Shown here: in pieces, positions 26,315 through 34,751 of the stretch
Position numbering within the stretch: the stretch's first letter is position 1
Layout of the letters: each line of letters starts with the position of its first letter
Source of the DNA: Prolixibacteraceae bacterium UBA1413
GTDB taxonomy: Bacteria > Bacteroidota > Bacteroidia > Bacteroidales > Prolixibacteraceae
Direction: 5' to 3'
DNA length: 64,000 nucleotides
NCBI GenBank assembly: GCA_002304925.1
Contig: DBPT01000027.1
Location: 48,088 to 112,087, forward strand
Notes under the pieces: model-generated
Database searches by the model: none
Seen by the model: the letters and a program-made list of their open reading frames with translations, nothing else
What the model was told of the DNA's origin: nothing
Program-made: the position numbers and the translations under genes

Positions 26315-28243
26315 ATGGGAAAAATTATCGGAATAGATTTGGGTACCACGAATTCATGTGTATCCGTTATGGAGGGGAATGAACCTGTCGTTATACCGAA
26401 CATCGAAGGCAAAAGGACCACTCCGTCGATTGTGGCTTTTATGGATAATGGAGAGCGTAAGATCGGTGATCCTGCCAAAAGGCAGGCGATCACCAACCCC
26501 AGAAAGACGGTTTACTCCATCAAGCGTTTAATGGGGGAGACCTATGACCGTTGTGAAAAGGAGGTTAAACGGGTAACCTACAATGTGGTCAGGGGCGATA
26601 ACAACACCCCGCGGGTACAGATTGACGACCGCAAATATTCACCGCAGGAGATTTCGGCCATGATCCTTCAGAAGATGAAGAAGACTGCCGAGGATTATCT
26701 AGGACAGGAAGTCACTGAAGCCGTGATCACCGTTCCCGCCTATTTCAATGATTCGCAGCGCCAGGCGACCAAGGAAGCCGGTGAGATTGCCGGACTCAAT
26801 GTTCGCCGTATCATTAACGAACCCACTGCAGCATCCCTTGCCTACGGTCTTGACAAGCAGCACAAAGACATGAAAATTGCTGTTTTTGACTTGGGAGGGG
26901 GAACTTTTGACATATCGATCCTCGAGTTGGGTGATGGTGTTTTTGAAGTGAAGTCTACCGATGGGGACACCCACCTGGGCGGCGATGACATTGATCAGAC
27001 CATCATTGACTGGCTTGCTGAGGAATTCCGGAAAGAGGAGGGTCTTGACCTGCGGAAAGATCCGATGGCGTTGCAGCGTCTGAAAGAAGCGGCCGAGAAA
27101 GCCAAGATCGAACTGTCGAGTACAACGCAGTCAGAGATCAATCTTCCCTATATCATGCCTGTGAACGGGATTCCGAAGCACCTGGTAAAGACGCTTACCC
27201 GTGCCAAGTTCGAGCAACTCGCCGATCATCTTTTCAATGCCACCATTGAACCTTGCCGCAAAGCCATGAAGAATGCCGGTTTGTCGGCAGCCGACATCGA
27301 CGAGGTGATTCTCGTGGGGGGATCCACGCGTATTCCTGCGGTTCAGCAGAAAGTGGAAGCCTTTTTCGGTAAGAAACCTTCGAAAGGGGTGAATCCCGAC
27401 GAGGTGGTGGCCGTCGGGGCTGCCATCCAGGGCGGTGTTCTTACTGGGGAAGTGAAGGATGTGTTGTTGCTCGATGTGACGCCGCTGTCGCTCGGCATTG
27501 AGACCATGGGAGGGGTGATGACCCGTCTGATCGAAGCCAATACCACTATTCCCACCAAGAAGGCCGAGACCTTTACCACGGCATCAGACAACCAGCCCTC
27601 GGTAGAAATCCATGTGCTGCAGGGTGAGCGTTCGATGGCTTCAGGGAACAAGACCATCGGCAGGTTCCACCTCGACGGCATTCCGCCGGCACCCCGCGGA
27701 ATTCCCCAGATCGAGGTAACCTTCGACATCGACGCCAACGGGATCCTTAATGTGATGGCCAAGGACAAAGCCACCGGGAAAACCCAGTCCATCAGGATCG
27801 AAGCTTCTACAGGACTCTCCGATGCCGAAATCAAACGCATGAAGGATGAAGCCGCTGCCAACGCAGAATCTGACCGCCTTGCCAAGGAAAAGGCCGACAA
27901 GATCAACCATGCCGACAGTCTGATCTTCCAGACGGAAAAACAGCTGAAGGAATTCGGGGATAAAATCCCGGCCGACAAGAAGCAGCCGATTGAGAATGCC
28001 CTGGCAAAACTCAAGGAAGCGCATAAAAACCAGGATGTCCAGGCCATCGATGCCGCCATGACGGAGCTGAACACCATCTTCCAGGCCGCATCGCAGGAGA
28101 TGTACAATGCCTCGGGGAGCCAGGGCGGAGCGCAGGAACAGCCGGGAGATTATTCCGGTTCCCAGGCTCATACGGACCCCGGAAACGGCCAGTCCAAACA
28201 GGATGGCGAAGTGACAGATGTCGATTTTGAAGAAGTTAAATAA
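26315..28243 (+). CDS. dnaK: Chaperone DnaK (Hsp70)
   Basis: A 642-residue Hsp70 that folds proteins with DnaJ and GrpE in an ATP-driven cycle. The ATPase domain has IGIDLGTTNSCVSVMEG, DLGGGTFDISILE, and VGGSTRIPAVQ. The linker DVLLLDVTPLSLGIE precedes the substrate-binding domain, and the disordered C terminus ends in DVDFEEVK, near the usual DnaK tail. It stands alone, without grpE or dnaJ next to it. A strong terminator follows. Confidence 0.98.
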   Translation: MGKIIGIDLGTTNSCVSVMEGNEPVVIPNIEGKRTTPSIVAFMDNGERKIGDPAKRQAITNPRKTVYSIKRLMGETYDRCEKEVKRVTYNVVRGDNNTPRVQIDDRKYSPQEISAMILQKMKKTAEDYLGQEVTEAVITVPAYFNDSQRQATKEAGEIAGLNVRRIINEPTAASLAYGLDKQHKDMKIAVFDLGGGTFDISILELGDGVFEVKSTDGDTHLGGDDIDQTIIDWLAEEFRKEEGLDLRKDPMALQRLKEAAEKAKIELSSTTQSEINLPYIMPVNGIPKHLVKTLTRAKFEQLADHLFNATIEPCRKAMKNAGLSAADIDEVILVGGSTRIPAVQQKVEAFFGKKPSKGVNPDEVVAVGAAIQGGVLTGEVKDVLLLDVTPLSLGIETMGGVMTRLIEANTTIPTKKAETFTTASDNQPSVEIHVLQGERSMASGNKTIGRFHLDGIPPAPRGIPQIEVTFDIDANGILNVMAKDKATGKTQSIRIEASTGLSDAEIKRMKDEAAANAESDRLAKEKADKINHADSLIFQTEKQLKEFGDKIPADKKQPIENALAKLKEAHKNQDVQAIDAAMTELNTIFQAASQEMYNASGSQGGAQEQPGDYSGSQAHTDPGNGQSKQDGEVTDVDFEEVK

Positions 28244-28261
28244 CCTGAGAAATCAATCCAT

Positions 28262-28293
28262 AAAAAAAGCCTCCCGAAAGGGGGGCTTTTTTT
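28262..28293. terminator. Bidirectional terminator between dnaK and the GT39 gene
   Basis: AAAAAAAGCCTCCC pairs with GGGGGGCTTTTTTT around a GAAA loop, with one G-U pair. Runs of A on one side and T on the other let it serve dnaK (+) and the convergent glycosyltransferase gene (-), whose last codon it touches. Confidence 0.9.
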
Positions 28294-29956
28294 ATGGATG
28301 CCCCGACCGCAACAGGTAAAGCGTGTCGAGTGCCGATTCCCGCGTACCGGGATTCAGATATTTGAAACTAAGTTTATTGATCCATACATGTTTCAGCGGG
28401 ATAATCTCCATTCCCGGATAGGGTAACCCGGGATTCCGGTCGACAGTTTCGCCGTTGGTCAGGATCCAGTTGCCCGGTTTTTTCATGCGTTCCAGCAGCT
28501 CAACATCGTTGAAAATCTGAATTGCCGGTACTTTTGAGTAAAAGAAAAGTTCATGGGAGGGGTAGTTATAATTTCCCAGGACTTCGCCTGGCATCGCTTC
28601 CCGGTTAAAAATTGCGGCGGCCTTCACTGGGGCCTGGTCGCTGAAAATCTGGGGAGCCACATGCTGGTTGATGAAGAAGTTGAGCGTGATGACCATTGAG
28701 AGGGAAGGAATCAGCAGGCGTCCGGGTTTCCTGGTTGTCTTCAGGAACGGCCATACGGCAACGAAGATCATGGAAGCAAGCAATGCCATTTTCCAAATCT
28801 CCCTGACCGGATACAACCAGAAAACCAGTAACAACACAACGACGCCCGTGAGGGCAGCCACCACATTCTGAATGCCCTGAAAAGTTCGGTACAAACGGCC
28901 ATCCCTCCGTGCCAGGGCAATGCGGACATACCGGGCAATGAGCAGGGCAAACAACGGGATCACCATGAACAGATAATTGGGGAGTTTTCCGTGCGATGCC
29001 GAAAGGAGGACAAACAAAAACCAGATCCCTGAGAAAACATACCAGTCACGGGGTTTCATCCTTCGTTGAAAGAGCTGTCTGAATTGAAGAACCACGGAAA
29101 CAAAAAGCAACATCACCCAGGGGATGAAGAGGTAGAACAGGTTGCATACGTAAAAGAGGAAGTTGGTATTCCTGCTGACCATGTTTCCGCTGATTCTTCC
29201 GAAGTTGTTATCCCAGAAATAAAACCGGATCCCTTCCCAGCCGAACTGATTGTACAATCCCGCCAGGGCAGGAAGGATCATGACGATTGCCAGCGCAATG
29301 CCGGCATACCACCGTACATCGGTCATTTTACGGATTTGTCCCGTGAAAACAAGATATCCGGCAACGGCACACGCCGGCACAACGGCACCCACGGGTCCTT
29401 TGGTAAGCATGGCCATGCCAATCCCGGCAAAACCCAGGAGAATATGACGGTTTCTGCCGGTTCTGAGAAAACCGTACAACTGCCAAAGCGAAAAAGTGAC
29501 AAAAGTCTGTAGCAGAGTATCGGTATGGATATCCATGTTGTAAATGAAATAGATCTGGGAGGACCCCAGCAGGACGGCGGCAATAAACCCGGTATCCCTG
29601 CCATAGACCAGTTTCCCGAGCTTGTAGGTGAAGAAGATCCCTGCAAACGAAAAAAGAAGCACCGGCAGTTTAAAAGCAAAATCTGAAATGCCGAAAAGGG
29701 AGAATGATAAGGCGCTGAGCCAGAAGAGGAGCGGCGGTTTCTGGATATAGGGTTCGCCGTTGATTTTCAGGTTGATAAAATCCCCTGTTTCGCTGATTTC
29801 CCGTGCAATGGCGGCATATTTACTGGCATCGCGGGTCACATGGACAAAGAGTCCGGCAACAAAGGCAGCCAGGGCGACTAGAAAAAGGAAAAAAACGATC
29901 CGGTAACTTCCGGGACCGAAAACCGGGGTGATATGATCCTTTTTCTCTCTGGCCAT
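28292..29956 (-). CDS. ArnT-like glycosyltransferase family 39 protein
   Basis: A 554-residue polytopic membrane protein with about 11 helices. The first periplasmic loop contains HVTRDASKYAAIAREISETG and the motif KINGEPYIQKPPLLFWL, typical of the ArnT/PMT group that transfers a sugar from undecaprenyl phosphate to lipid A or another surface acceptor. A C-terminal soluble part follows. I use ATG 29956; a TTG at 29962 gives a longer form. A -7-like TACTTTTG lies directly in front of the start on this strand (29960-29967). The donor and acceptor are unknown. Confidence 0.85.
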   Translation of the reverse strand: MAREKKDHITPVFGPGSYRIVFFLFLVALAAFVAGLFVHVTRDASKYAAIAREISETGDFINLKINGEPYIQKPPLLFWLSALSFSLFGISDFAFKLPVLLFSFAGIFFTYKLGKLVYGRDTGFIAAVLLGSSQIYFIYNMDIHTDTLLQTFVTFSLWQLYGFLRTGRNRHILLGFAGIGMAMLTKGPVGAVVPACAVAGYLVFTGQIRKMTDVRWYAGIALAIVMILPALAGLYNQFGWEGIRFYFWDNNFGRISGNMVSRNTNFLFYVCNLFYLFIPWVMLLFVSVVLQFRQLFQRRMKPRDWYVFSGIWFLFVLLSASHGKLPNYLFMVIPLFALLIARYVRIALARRDGRLYRTFQGIQNVVAALTGVVVLLLVFWLYPVREIWKMALLASMIFVAVWPFLKTTRKPGRLLIPSLSMVITLNFFINQHVAPQIFSDQAPVKAAAIFNREAMPGEVLGNYNYPSHELFFYSKVPAIQIFNDVELLERMKKPGNWILTNGETVDRNPGLPYPGMEIIPLKHVWINKLSFKYLNPGTRESALDTLYLLRSGHP

Positions 29957-30025
29957 GGTCAAAAGTAGTTATTTTTTTCATCCTTCAGCGAACAGAAACA
30001 AGCGTACACCGGAATCAAATTTGCC

Positions 30026-30033
30026 TATCTTTG
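30026..30033 (+). promoter_or_regulatory. -7 box of argH
   Basis: TATCTTTG fits TAnnTTTG. It overlaps the TTG codons that would otherwise be taken as a longer argH start, and so supports ATG 30049 with a leader of about ten bases. Confidence 0.5.
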
Positions 30034-30048
30034 TTGAAAACAGGTACT

Positions 30049-31395
30049 ATGAAGCTTTGGGAAAAGGGATTTTCAGTGGATGCCGCCATTGAGCGGTTTA
30101 CTGTGGGCAAAGACCGGGAACTCGATATTTTGCTGGCCCCTTTCGATATTCTGGGTTCCATGGCCCATGCCATCATGCTGGAGTCGGCCGGATTGTTGGG
30201 GCAAGAGGAGTTGTCCTCCCTCCTGCATGCCCTCAGGGAGTTGTACGACTTCGCATCAGGCCCTGATTTTGTCATTGGCGAGGGGGTGGAGGATATCCAT
30301 TCGCAGGTGGAACTGATGCTGACTCGCAGGCTGGGGGATACCGGCAAGAAAATCCATACCGGCCGTTCCAGGAATGACCAGGTCTTGCTCGACCTGAAGC
30401 TTTTTACCCGTGAACGCATCCGGGAACTTACCATGAAGGCCGAAAGTCTTGCCGATGAGTTGCTTGCCAAAAGTGAACAATACAAGGATGTGCTGATGCC
30501 CGGATATACCCACCTTCAGGTAGCCATGCCTTCATCATTCGGATTATGGTTCGGCGCCTATGCTGAAAGTCTGGTCGATGACCTGCTTTTTCTCCAGGCG
30601 GCCTTCAGAATTGTCAATCAAAATCCACTGGGATCGGCTGCTGGTTACGGTTCATCACTTCCCCTCGACCGTAAAATGACCACCCGTCTGCTCGGCTTTG
30701 AACAAATGAATTATAATGTGGTCTATGCCCAGATGGGAAGGGGCAAGATGGAAAGGACCGTCGCCTACGCACTGGCCAACCTGGCCGCAACCCTTTCAAA
30801 ATTCGCCTTTGATGTTTGCCTTTATATGAGCCAGAATTTCAATTTTGTATCTCTTCCCGAAGAACTGACCACCGGGTCGAGCATCATGCCTCATAAGAAA
30901 AACCCCGACGTTTTTGAGCTGGTCCGGGGCCATTGCAACAAAATCCAGGGGCTTCCCTGCGAGGTGACCCTTATATCAAACAACCTGCCCAGCGGATACT
31001 TCCGCGACATGCAGGTCATGAAGGAGGTTTTCCTGCCTGCCTTTGAAGAATTGAGTTCCTGCCTCGACATCACCCTTTATGCCATTCAGAATATCAGGGT
31101 GAACAGGAATATCCTGGATGAGAAAAAATATGATCATCTGTTTACGGTCGAGGAGGTGAACAAACTGGTCATGAAAGGGATGCCCTTCCGGGACGCTTAC
31201 CGGGAAGTGGGACGCCGGGTTATGGAAGGGGAGTTCGTTCCTGACAGGAGTGTGGAACATACCCATGAGGGAAGTATCGGCAATCTGTGCCTGAATGAAA
31301 TCCGCCTCAAAAAGGAAGAGGTGGTGAAAAGCTTTCATTTCAAGGGTTACCAGTCAGCCGTTGAAAAATTGCTGAACACGTCACTCCGCGGGTAA
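30049..31395 (+). CDS. argH: Argininosuccinate lyase
   Basis: A 448-residue enzyme of the aspartase/fumarase superfamily that splits argininosuccinate into arginine and fumarate, the last step of arginine synthesis. It has KIHTGRSRNDQVLLDLKLF, the catalytic-His segment PGYTHLQVAMPSSFG and the signature TTGSSIMPHKKNPDVFELV. The length is a little under the E. coli enzyme. No other arg gene is in the window. I prefer ATG 30049 because the longer frame runs into the -7 box. The prfB gene converges and ends eight bases beyond the stop. Confidence 0.95.
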   Translation: MKLWEKGFSVDAAIERFTVGKDRELDILLAPFDILGSMAHAIMLESAGLLGQEELSSLLHALRELYDFASGPDFVIGEGVEDIHSQVELMLTRRLGDTGKKIHTGRSRNDQVLLDLKLFTRERIRELTMKAESLADELLAKSEQYKDVLMPGYTHLQVAMPSSFGLWFGAYAESLVDDLLFLQAAFRIVNQNPLGSAAGYGSSLPLDRKMTTRLLGFEQMNYNVVYAQMGRGKMERTVAYALANLAATLSKFAFDVCLYMSQNFNFVSLPEELTTGSSIMPHKKNPDVFELVRGHCNKIQGLPCEVTLISNNLPSGYFRDMQVMKEVFLPAFEELSSCLDITLYAIQNIRVNRNILDEKKYDHLFTVEEVNKLVMKGMPFRDAYREVGRRVMEGEFVPDRSVEHTHEGSIGNLCLNEIRLKKEEVVKSFHFKGYQSAVEKLLNTSLRG

Positions 31396-31403
31396 CGGCG
31401 GGT

Positions 31404-32493
31404 TTAATTTCCGCCGAACTCCATCAGGAAGGCTTTGATGAATCCGTCGATATCGCCGTCAAGAACCCCCTGGGCATTCGATGTTTCATAACCAGTCCGG
31501 AGGTCTTTCACCATCTTATAGGGTTGCAAAACATAAGAACGGATTTGTGATCCCCATTCAATCCGTTTCTTTGAGGATTCTATTTCCTGGATCTTATCAC
31601 GCCGTTTTCGCAATTCCAGTTCGTACAACTGTGATTTGAGCAACCTGAGGGCATTTTCCTTGTTTGCCAGCTGAGAACGGCTTTCGGTATTTTCTATGAT
31701 GATGCCGGTAGGAGCATGCCTGAGTCTGACGCCTGTCTCCACCTTGTTGACATTTTGTCCGCCGGCCCCGCTGCTTCTGAAAGTATCCCAGGTGATGTCG
31801 GCAGGATTTATTTCGACTTCGATGGAGTCATCGACCAACGGCGCCACGAAGACCGAAGTAAACGAAGTCTGCCGTTTGTTCTGGGCATTGAAGGGAGAAA
31901 GCCTGACGAGCCGGTGAACTCCATTTTCACTTTTCAAATATCCATAGGCATAATCTCCCTCGAATTCTACGGTACAGCTTTTTACCCCGGTTTCATCCCC
32001 CGGCTGCATATCCACGATTTTCACCTGGTACCCATTTTGTTCTCCCCAACGGGTATACATCCGCAAAAGCATGTTCGCCCAATCGTTGCTTTCGGTCCCG
32101 CCGGCGCCGGCATTGATGCGAAGGAGGGCCCCCAGCCGGTCTTCCTCATTGCGGAGCATGTTCCTGGTTTCGAGAGCCTCAACGGCTTTCATGGCTTCAG
32201 AAAAGGCATCCTCCACCTCTTCCGCATCCGCTTCCCCGGATTCCAGAAATTCATATAATACCAGAAAATCCCCGGTTATCTTATTGACCTCATCAAATCC
32301 TTCTGTCCACGTTTTTATGGAACGGACAATGCGCATCTGGTTTTCTGCTTCTTTGGGATTGTTCCAGAAATCAGGGTCCCGGGTTTTGAGTTCTTCCTCC
32401 TGTAATTGAATCAGCTTTCCATCGTAGTCAAAGATGCCTCCTCAACGCTTCCGTGCGCTGTACGAGGTCGGTGACCTGTTCCTTTAATATCAT
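31404..32493 (-). CDS. prfB: Peptide chain release factor 2, with programmed +1 frameshift
   Basis: RF2 recognises UGA and UAA stop codons. The coding sequence is in two parts. The first runs from ATG 32493 for 21 codons to CTT (32433-32431), followed in frame by TGA. The ribosome skips the T at 32430 and reads on in the +1 frame from GAC (32429) for 341 codons, giving 362 residues. The site CTTTGAC follows AGGAGG by three bases, the Shine-Dalgarno-like stimulator of the E. coli prfB site. The RF2 GGQ loop is present as SGAGGQNVNKVETGVRL. An ORF search alone gives a shortened protein from 32336. Frameshifting lets low RF2 raise its own synthesis. This gene is not broken. Confidence 0.96.
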
Positions 32494-32544
32494 GATGGTG
32501 TTTATTTTAAAGCCGCAAAGTTAAACGATTTTTGGAAACCGGAA

Positions 32545-33015
32545 TCAGGAAATTACTTCCCTGAGATGACGGTGGATCAGTTCAGGCTCAAAACCCCGCC
32601 CCTGGGCAAAACGGATGATCTGCCCCATCCTTTCGAATTTTTCACCTTTTTTGGTGCTCCGGGCTTTCTCTTTCATGATCTTTACCAGAAGAGCTACATA
32701 ATCGTCATGGTCAATGCTATTCAGGGCCGATTCGATAAATTTCTCTTCTAATCCTTTCATTTTCAGATAATACCTTATTTTAACCTTCCCCCATTTGTTG
32801 ATCCTGAACTTCTCACTGACATAGGTAAGGGCATATCTTGCATCATTGAGAAAATTTTCTTTTTCGAGCCGGCTGACGATATTATCCTCGGTCATCGAAT
32901 TAGCTTCCAATGACCTGATCTTTTTCCGGATGTCGGATGTGCATTGTTCCGACTTACTGCACAGAGCGGCCATTTTCCCATAAATTTCCAATTCCTGTTT
33001 TGCTCTGGTTTCCAT
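32545..33015 (-). CDS. recX: RecX family regulatory protein
   Basis: A 156-residue three-helix-repeat protein of RecX type. It has the family's CTSDIRKKIRSLEANSMTEDNIVSRLEKENFLNDARYALTYVSEKF pattern, broken by the usual INKWGKVKIRYYLKMKGLEE repeat. RecX binds RecA filaments and limits recombination. There is no recA next to it. It lies 52 bases upstream of prfB on the same strand. The match is by pattern and length. Confidence 0.82.
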   Translation of the reverse strand: METRAKQELEIYGKMAALCSKSEQCTSDIRKKIRSLEANSMTEDNIVSRLEKENFLNDARYALTYVSEKFRINKWGKVKIRYYLKMKGLEEKFIESALNSIDHDDYVALLVKIMKEKARSTKKGEKFERMGQIIRFAQGRGFEPELIHRHLREVIS

Positions 33016-33149
33016 AATGATACCCTCTTTAAAGCGTGATTTGGCTGTTCCATCTCCCCATCCTCATTCCCTGTTTAAAAATAAGGATTGTAAATCATTA
33101 TTCCTAACATCGGGGATATTCACGAATACCGTATCACCAAAAAATCCTT

Positions 33150-33157
33150 TATATTTG
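33150..33157 (+). promoter_or_regulatory. -7 box of lemA
   Basis: TATATTTG fits TAnnTTTG and lies 24 bases before the ATG of the LemA gene at 33182. The -33 element is not clear. Confidence 0.5.
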
Positions 33158-33181
33158 CTGAAATCTTAATAAACATACAGT

Positions 33182-33739
33182 ATGGGATTTCTGATTATTA
33201 TCGGATTGGTTGCATTACTCGTCTTTTGGGTAATTGGCATTTACAACCGGATGGTCCGTCTTCGCAACAACCGGCAAAATGCCTTTGCCGATATTGATGT
33301 TCAACTGAAGCAGCGGCATGATCTGGTTCCGCAGCTTGTGGAAGTGGTAAAGGGGTATGCGGCGCATGAAAAGGAGCTTTTGACGAAGATTACCGAAGCC
33401 CGTTCTGCTGCCATGGGGGCAAACACCGTTAATGAGAAGATTGTTGCCGAAACCCGCCTTAGCTCAGCATTGCAGGGATTGAGGGTACAGGTGGAAGCCT
33501 ATCCCGATCTCAAGGCCAACCAGAATTTTCTGCAGTTGCAGGAAGAACTGAGCGACATTGAGAATAAGCTGGCTGCCGCCCGCCGGTTCTTCAATGCCGC
33601 CACCACGGAATACAACAACAGCATTGAAACCTTCCCTGCCAATATGATTGCCGGGCCTTTCGGCTTCAAACGCGAAACCCTCTTTGACCTGGGAATGGAA
33701 AGGGGAGAAGCCGAAAAACCGCCTGTGATCAAGTTTTAA
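33182..33739 (+). CDS. LemA family protein
   Basis: A 185-residue protein with one N-terminal membrane helix (GFLIIIGLVALLVFWVIGIYN) followed by the long helical LemA domain (YNRMVRLRNNRQNAFADIDVQLKQRHDLVPQLVEVVKGYAAHE, then QLQEELSDIENKLAAARRFFN). The domain faces the cytoplasm or periplasm and has no established activity. LemA genes are often paired with a membrane M48 protease, as here, 41 bases downstream. Confidence 0.94.
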   Translation: MGFLIIIGLVALLVFWVIGIYNRMVRLRNNRQNAFADIDVQLKQRHDLVPQLVEVVKGYAAHEKELLTKITEARSAAMGANTVNEKIVAETRLSSALQGLRVQVEAYPDLKANQNFLQLQEELSDIENKLAAARRFFNAATTEYNNSIETFPANMIAGPFGFKRETLFDLGMERGEAEKPPVIKF

Positions 33740-33780
33740 ACGGTTTTTCTGTTATTGGCGCCTATAAGGATCGGGGAATC

Positions 33781-34707
33781 ATGAAATATGTCGGAATAAA
33801 GTCGCAGATCCGGAAGAACAACATCAACTCGGTGATCATGTTGATTGCCTTTCCTGTTCTTTTGGTGGCGATGGTATATGTTTTTGTCTGGTTTACCTCA
33901 CCTGACGAATACCGGGGGATGGCCGCAGATACCACGGCCGGGATCGTGCCTTTGGTTTTAGCGGGTACCGGCATCTGGTTTCTCATCGCATGGTTTTCTC
34001 ATACGGCCATCATTCAGCGGGCGACAGGATCAAAGCCGCTTGAAAGAAGGGAAAATAAACGGGTATACAACCTTGTGGAGAACCTTTGCATATCCATGGG
34101 GATGCAGACGCCCAAAGTTTTCGTCATTGAAGACGATTCCCTCAATGCTTTTGCCAGTGGAATCAACGACAAAACCTATGCGATTTCCTTGAGCCGGGGC
34201 ATCATCAGCAAACTCGAAGATGATGAACTGGAAGGGGTTATTGCTCATGAGCTGACCCACATCCGGAACAGGGATGTCAGACTTCTGATTGTCGCGGTGA
34301 TTTTTGTGGGGATTTTTTCGTTTATCGCCAACATGGCATTCCGCGGGTTACGTTTCGGGAGTTTCGGCAACCGGGAGAAGAACAACGCTCCCGTCGTCCT
34401 GGTGGCTCTGGTGATTTCCGGCATTGCATACCTTGTCTCGCTGGTATTGCGTTTCGGGATATCCCGGTCACGGGAATACATGGCTGATGCCGGTTCGGCT
34501 GAAATGACAAGGAAACCATATGCCCTGGCCAGTGCCCTGCGGAAAATTTCGGGAGATCCTCTGATAGAAGCGGTAAAAAGCCGGGATGTCTCGCAAATGT
34601 TTATTGACAATCCGAGGCTGGTGAACAAGGAATTTTCCATTGACAGGATTTTTGCTACGCATCCGCCCATAGAAAAGAGGATACAACTCCTTGAACAATT
34701 TGTCTGA
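33781..34707 (+). CDS. M48 family membrane metalloprotease (HtpX-like)
   Basis: A 308-residue integral membrane zinc protease. It has two N-terminal helices (about 18-40 and 52-75), the zinc motif HELTHIRNRDVR with the two His and the catalytic Glu, two further helices, and the third ligand in SREYMADAGSAEM. HtpX-type enzymes degrade damaged membrane proteins. Pairing with lemA is common in bacteria. The C10 protease gene follows with 14 to 44 bases between. Confidence 0.92.
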   Translation: MKYVGIKSQIRKNNINSVIMLIAFPVLLVAMVYVFVWFTSPDEYRGMAADTTAGIVPLVLAGTGIWFLIAWFSHTAIIQRATGSKPLERRENKRVYNLVENLCISMGMQTPKVFVIEDDSLNAFASGINDKTYAISLSRGIISKLEDDELEGVIAHELTHIRNRDVRLLIVAVIFVGIFSFIANMAFRGLRFGSFGNREKNNAPVVLVALVISGIAYLVSLVLRFGISRSREYMADAGSAEMTRKPYALASALRKISGDPLIEAVKSRDVSQMFIDNPRLVNKEFSIDRIFATHPPIEKRIQLLEQFV

Positions 34708-34751
34708 CCGTTTATTATTTCATGCCTAGCCGTTTAATATGTTCCTGGCAT

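Noticed and set aside
31396..31416. CGGCGG/CCGCCG stem between argH and prfB as a terminator
   Set aside because: There is no T run after the stem on either strand and it overlaps the prfB stop region; kept only as a remark.
32336..32493. In-frame TGA in prfB suggesting a broken gene
   Set aside because: The CTTTGAC context with AGGAGG upstream is the programmed frameshift signal of RF2, not a mutation.
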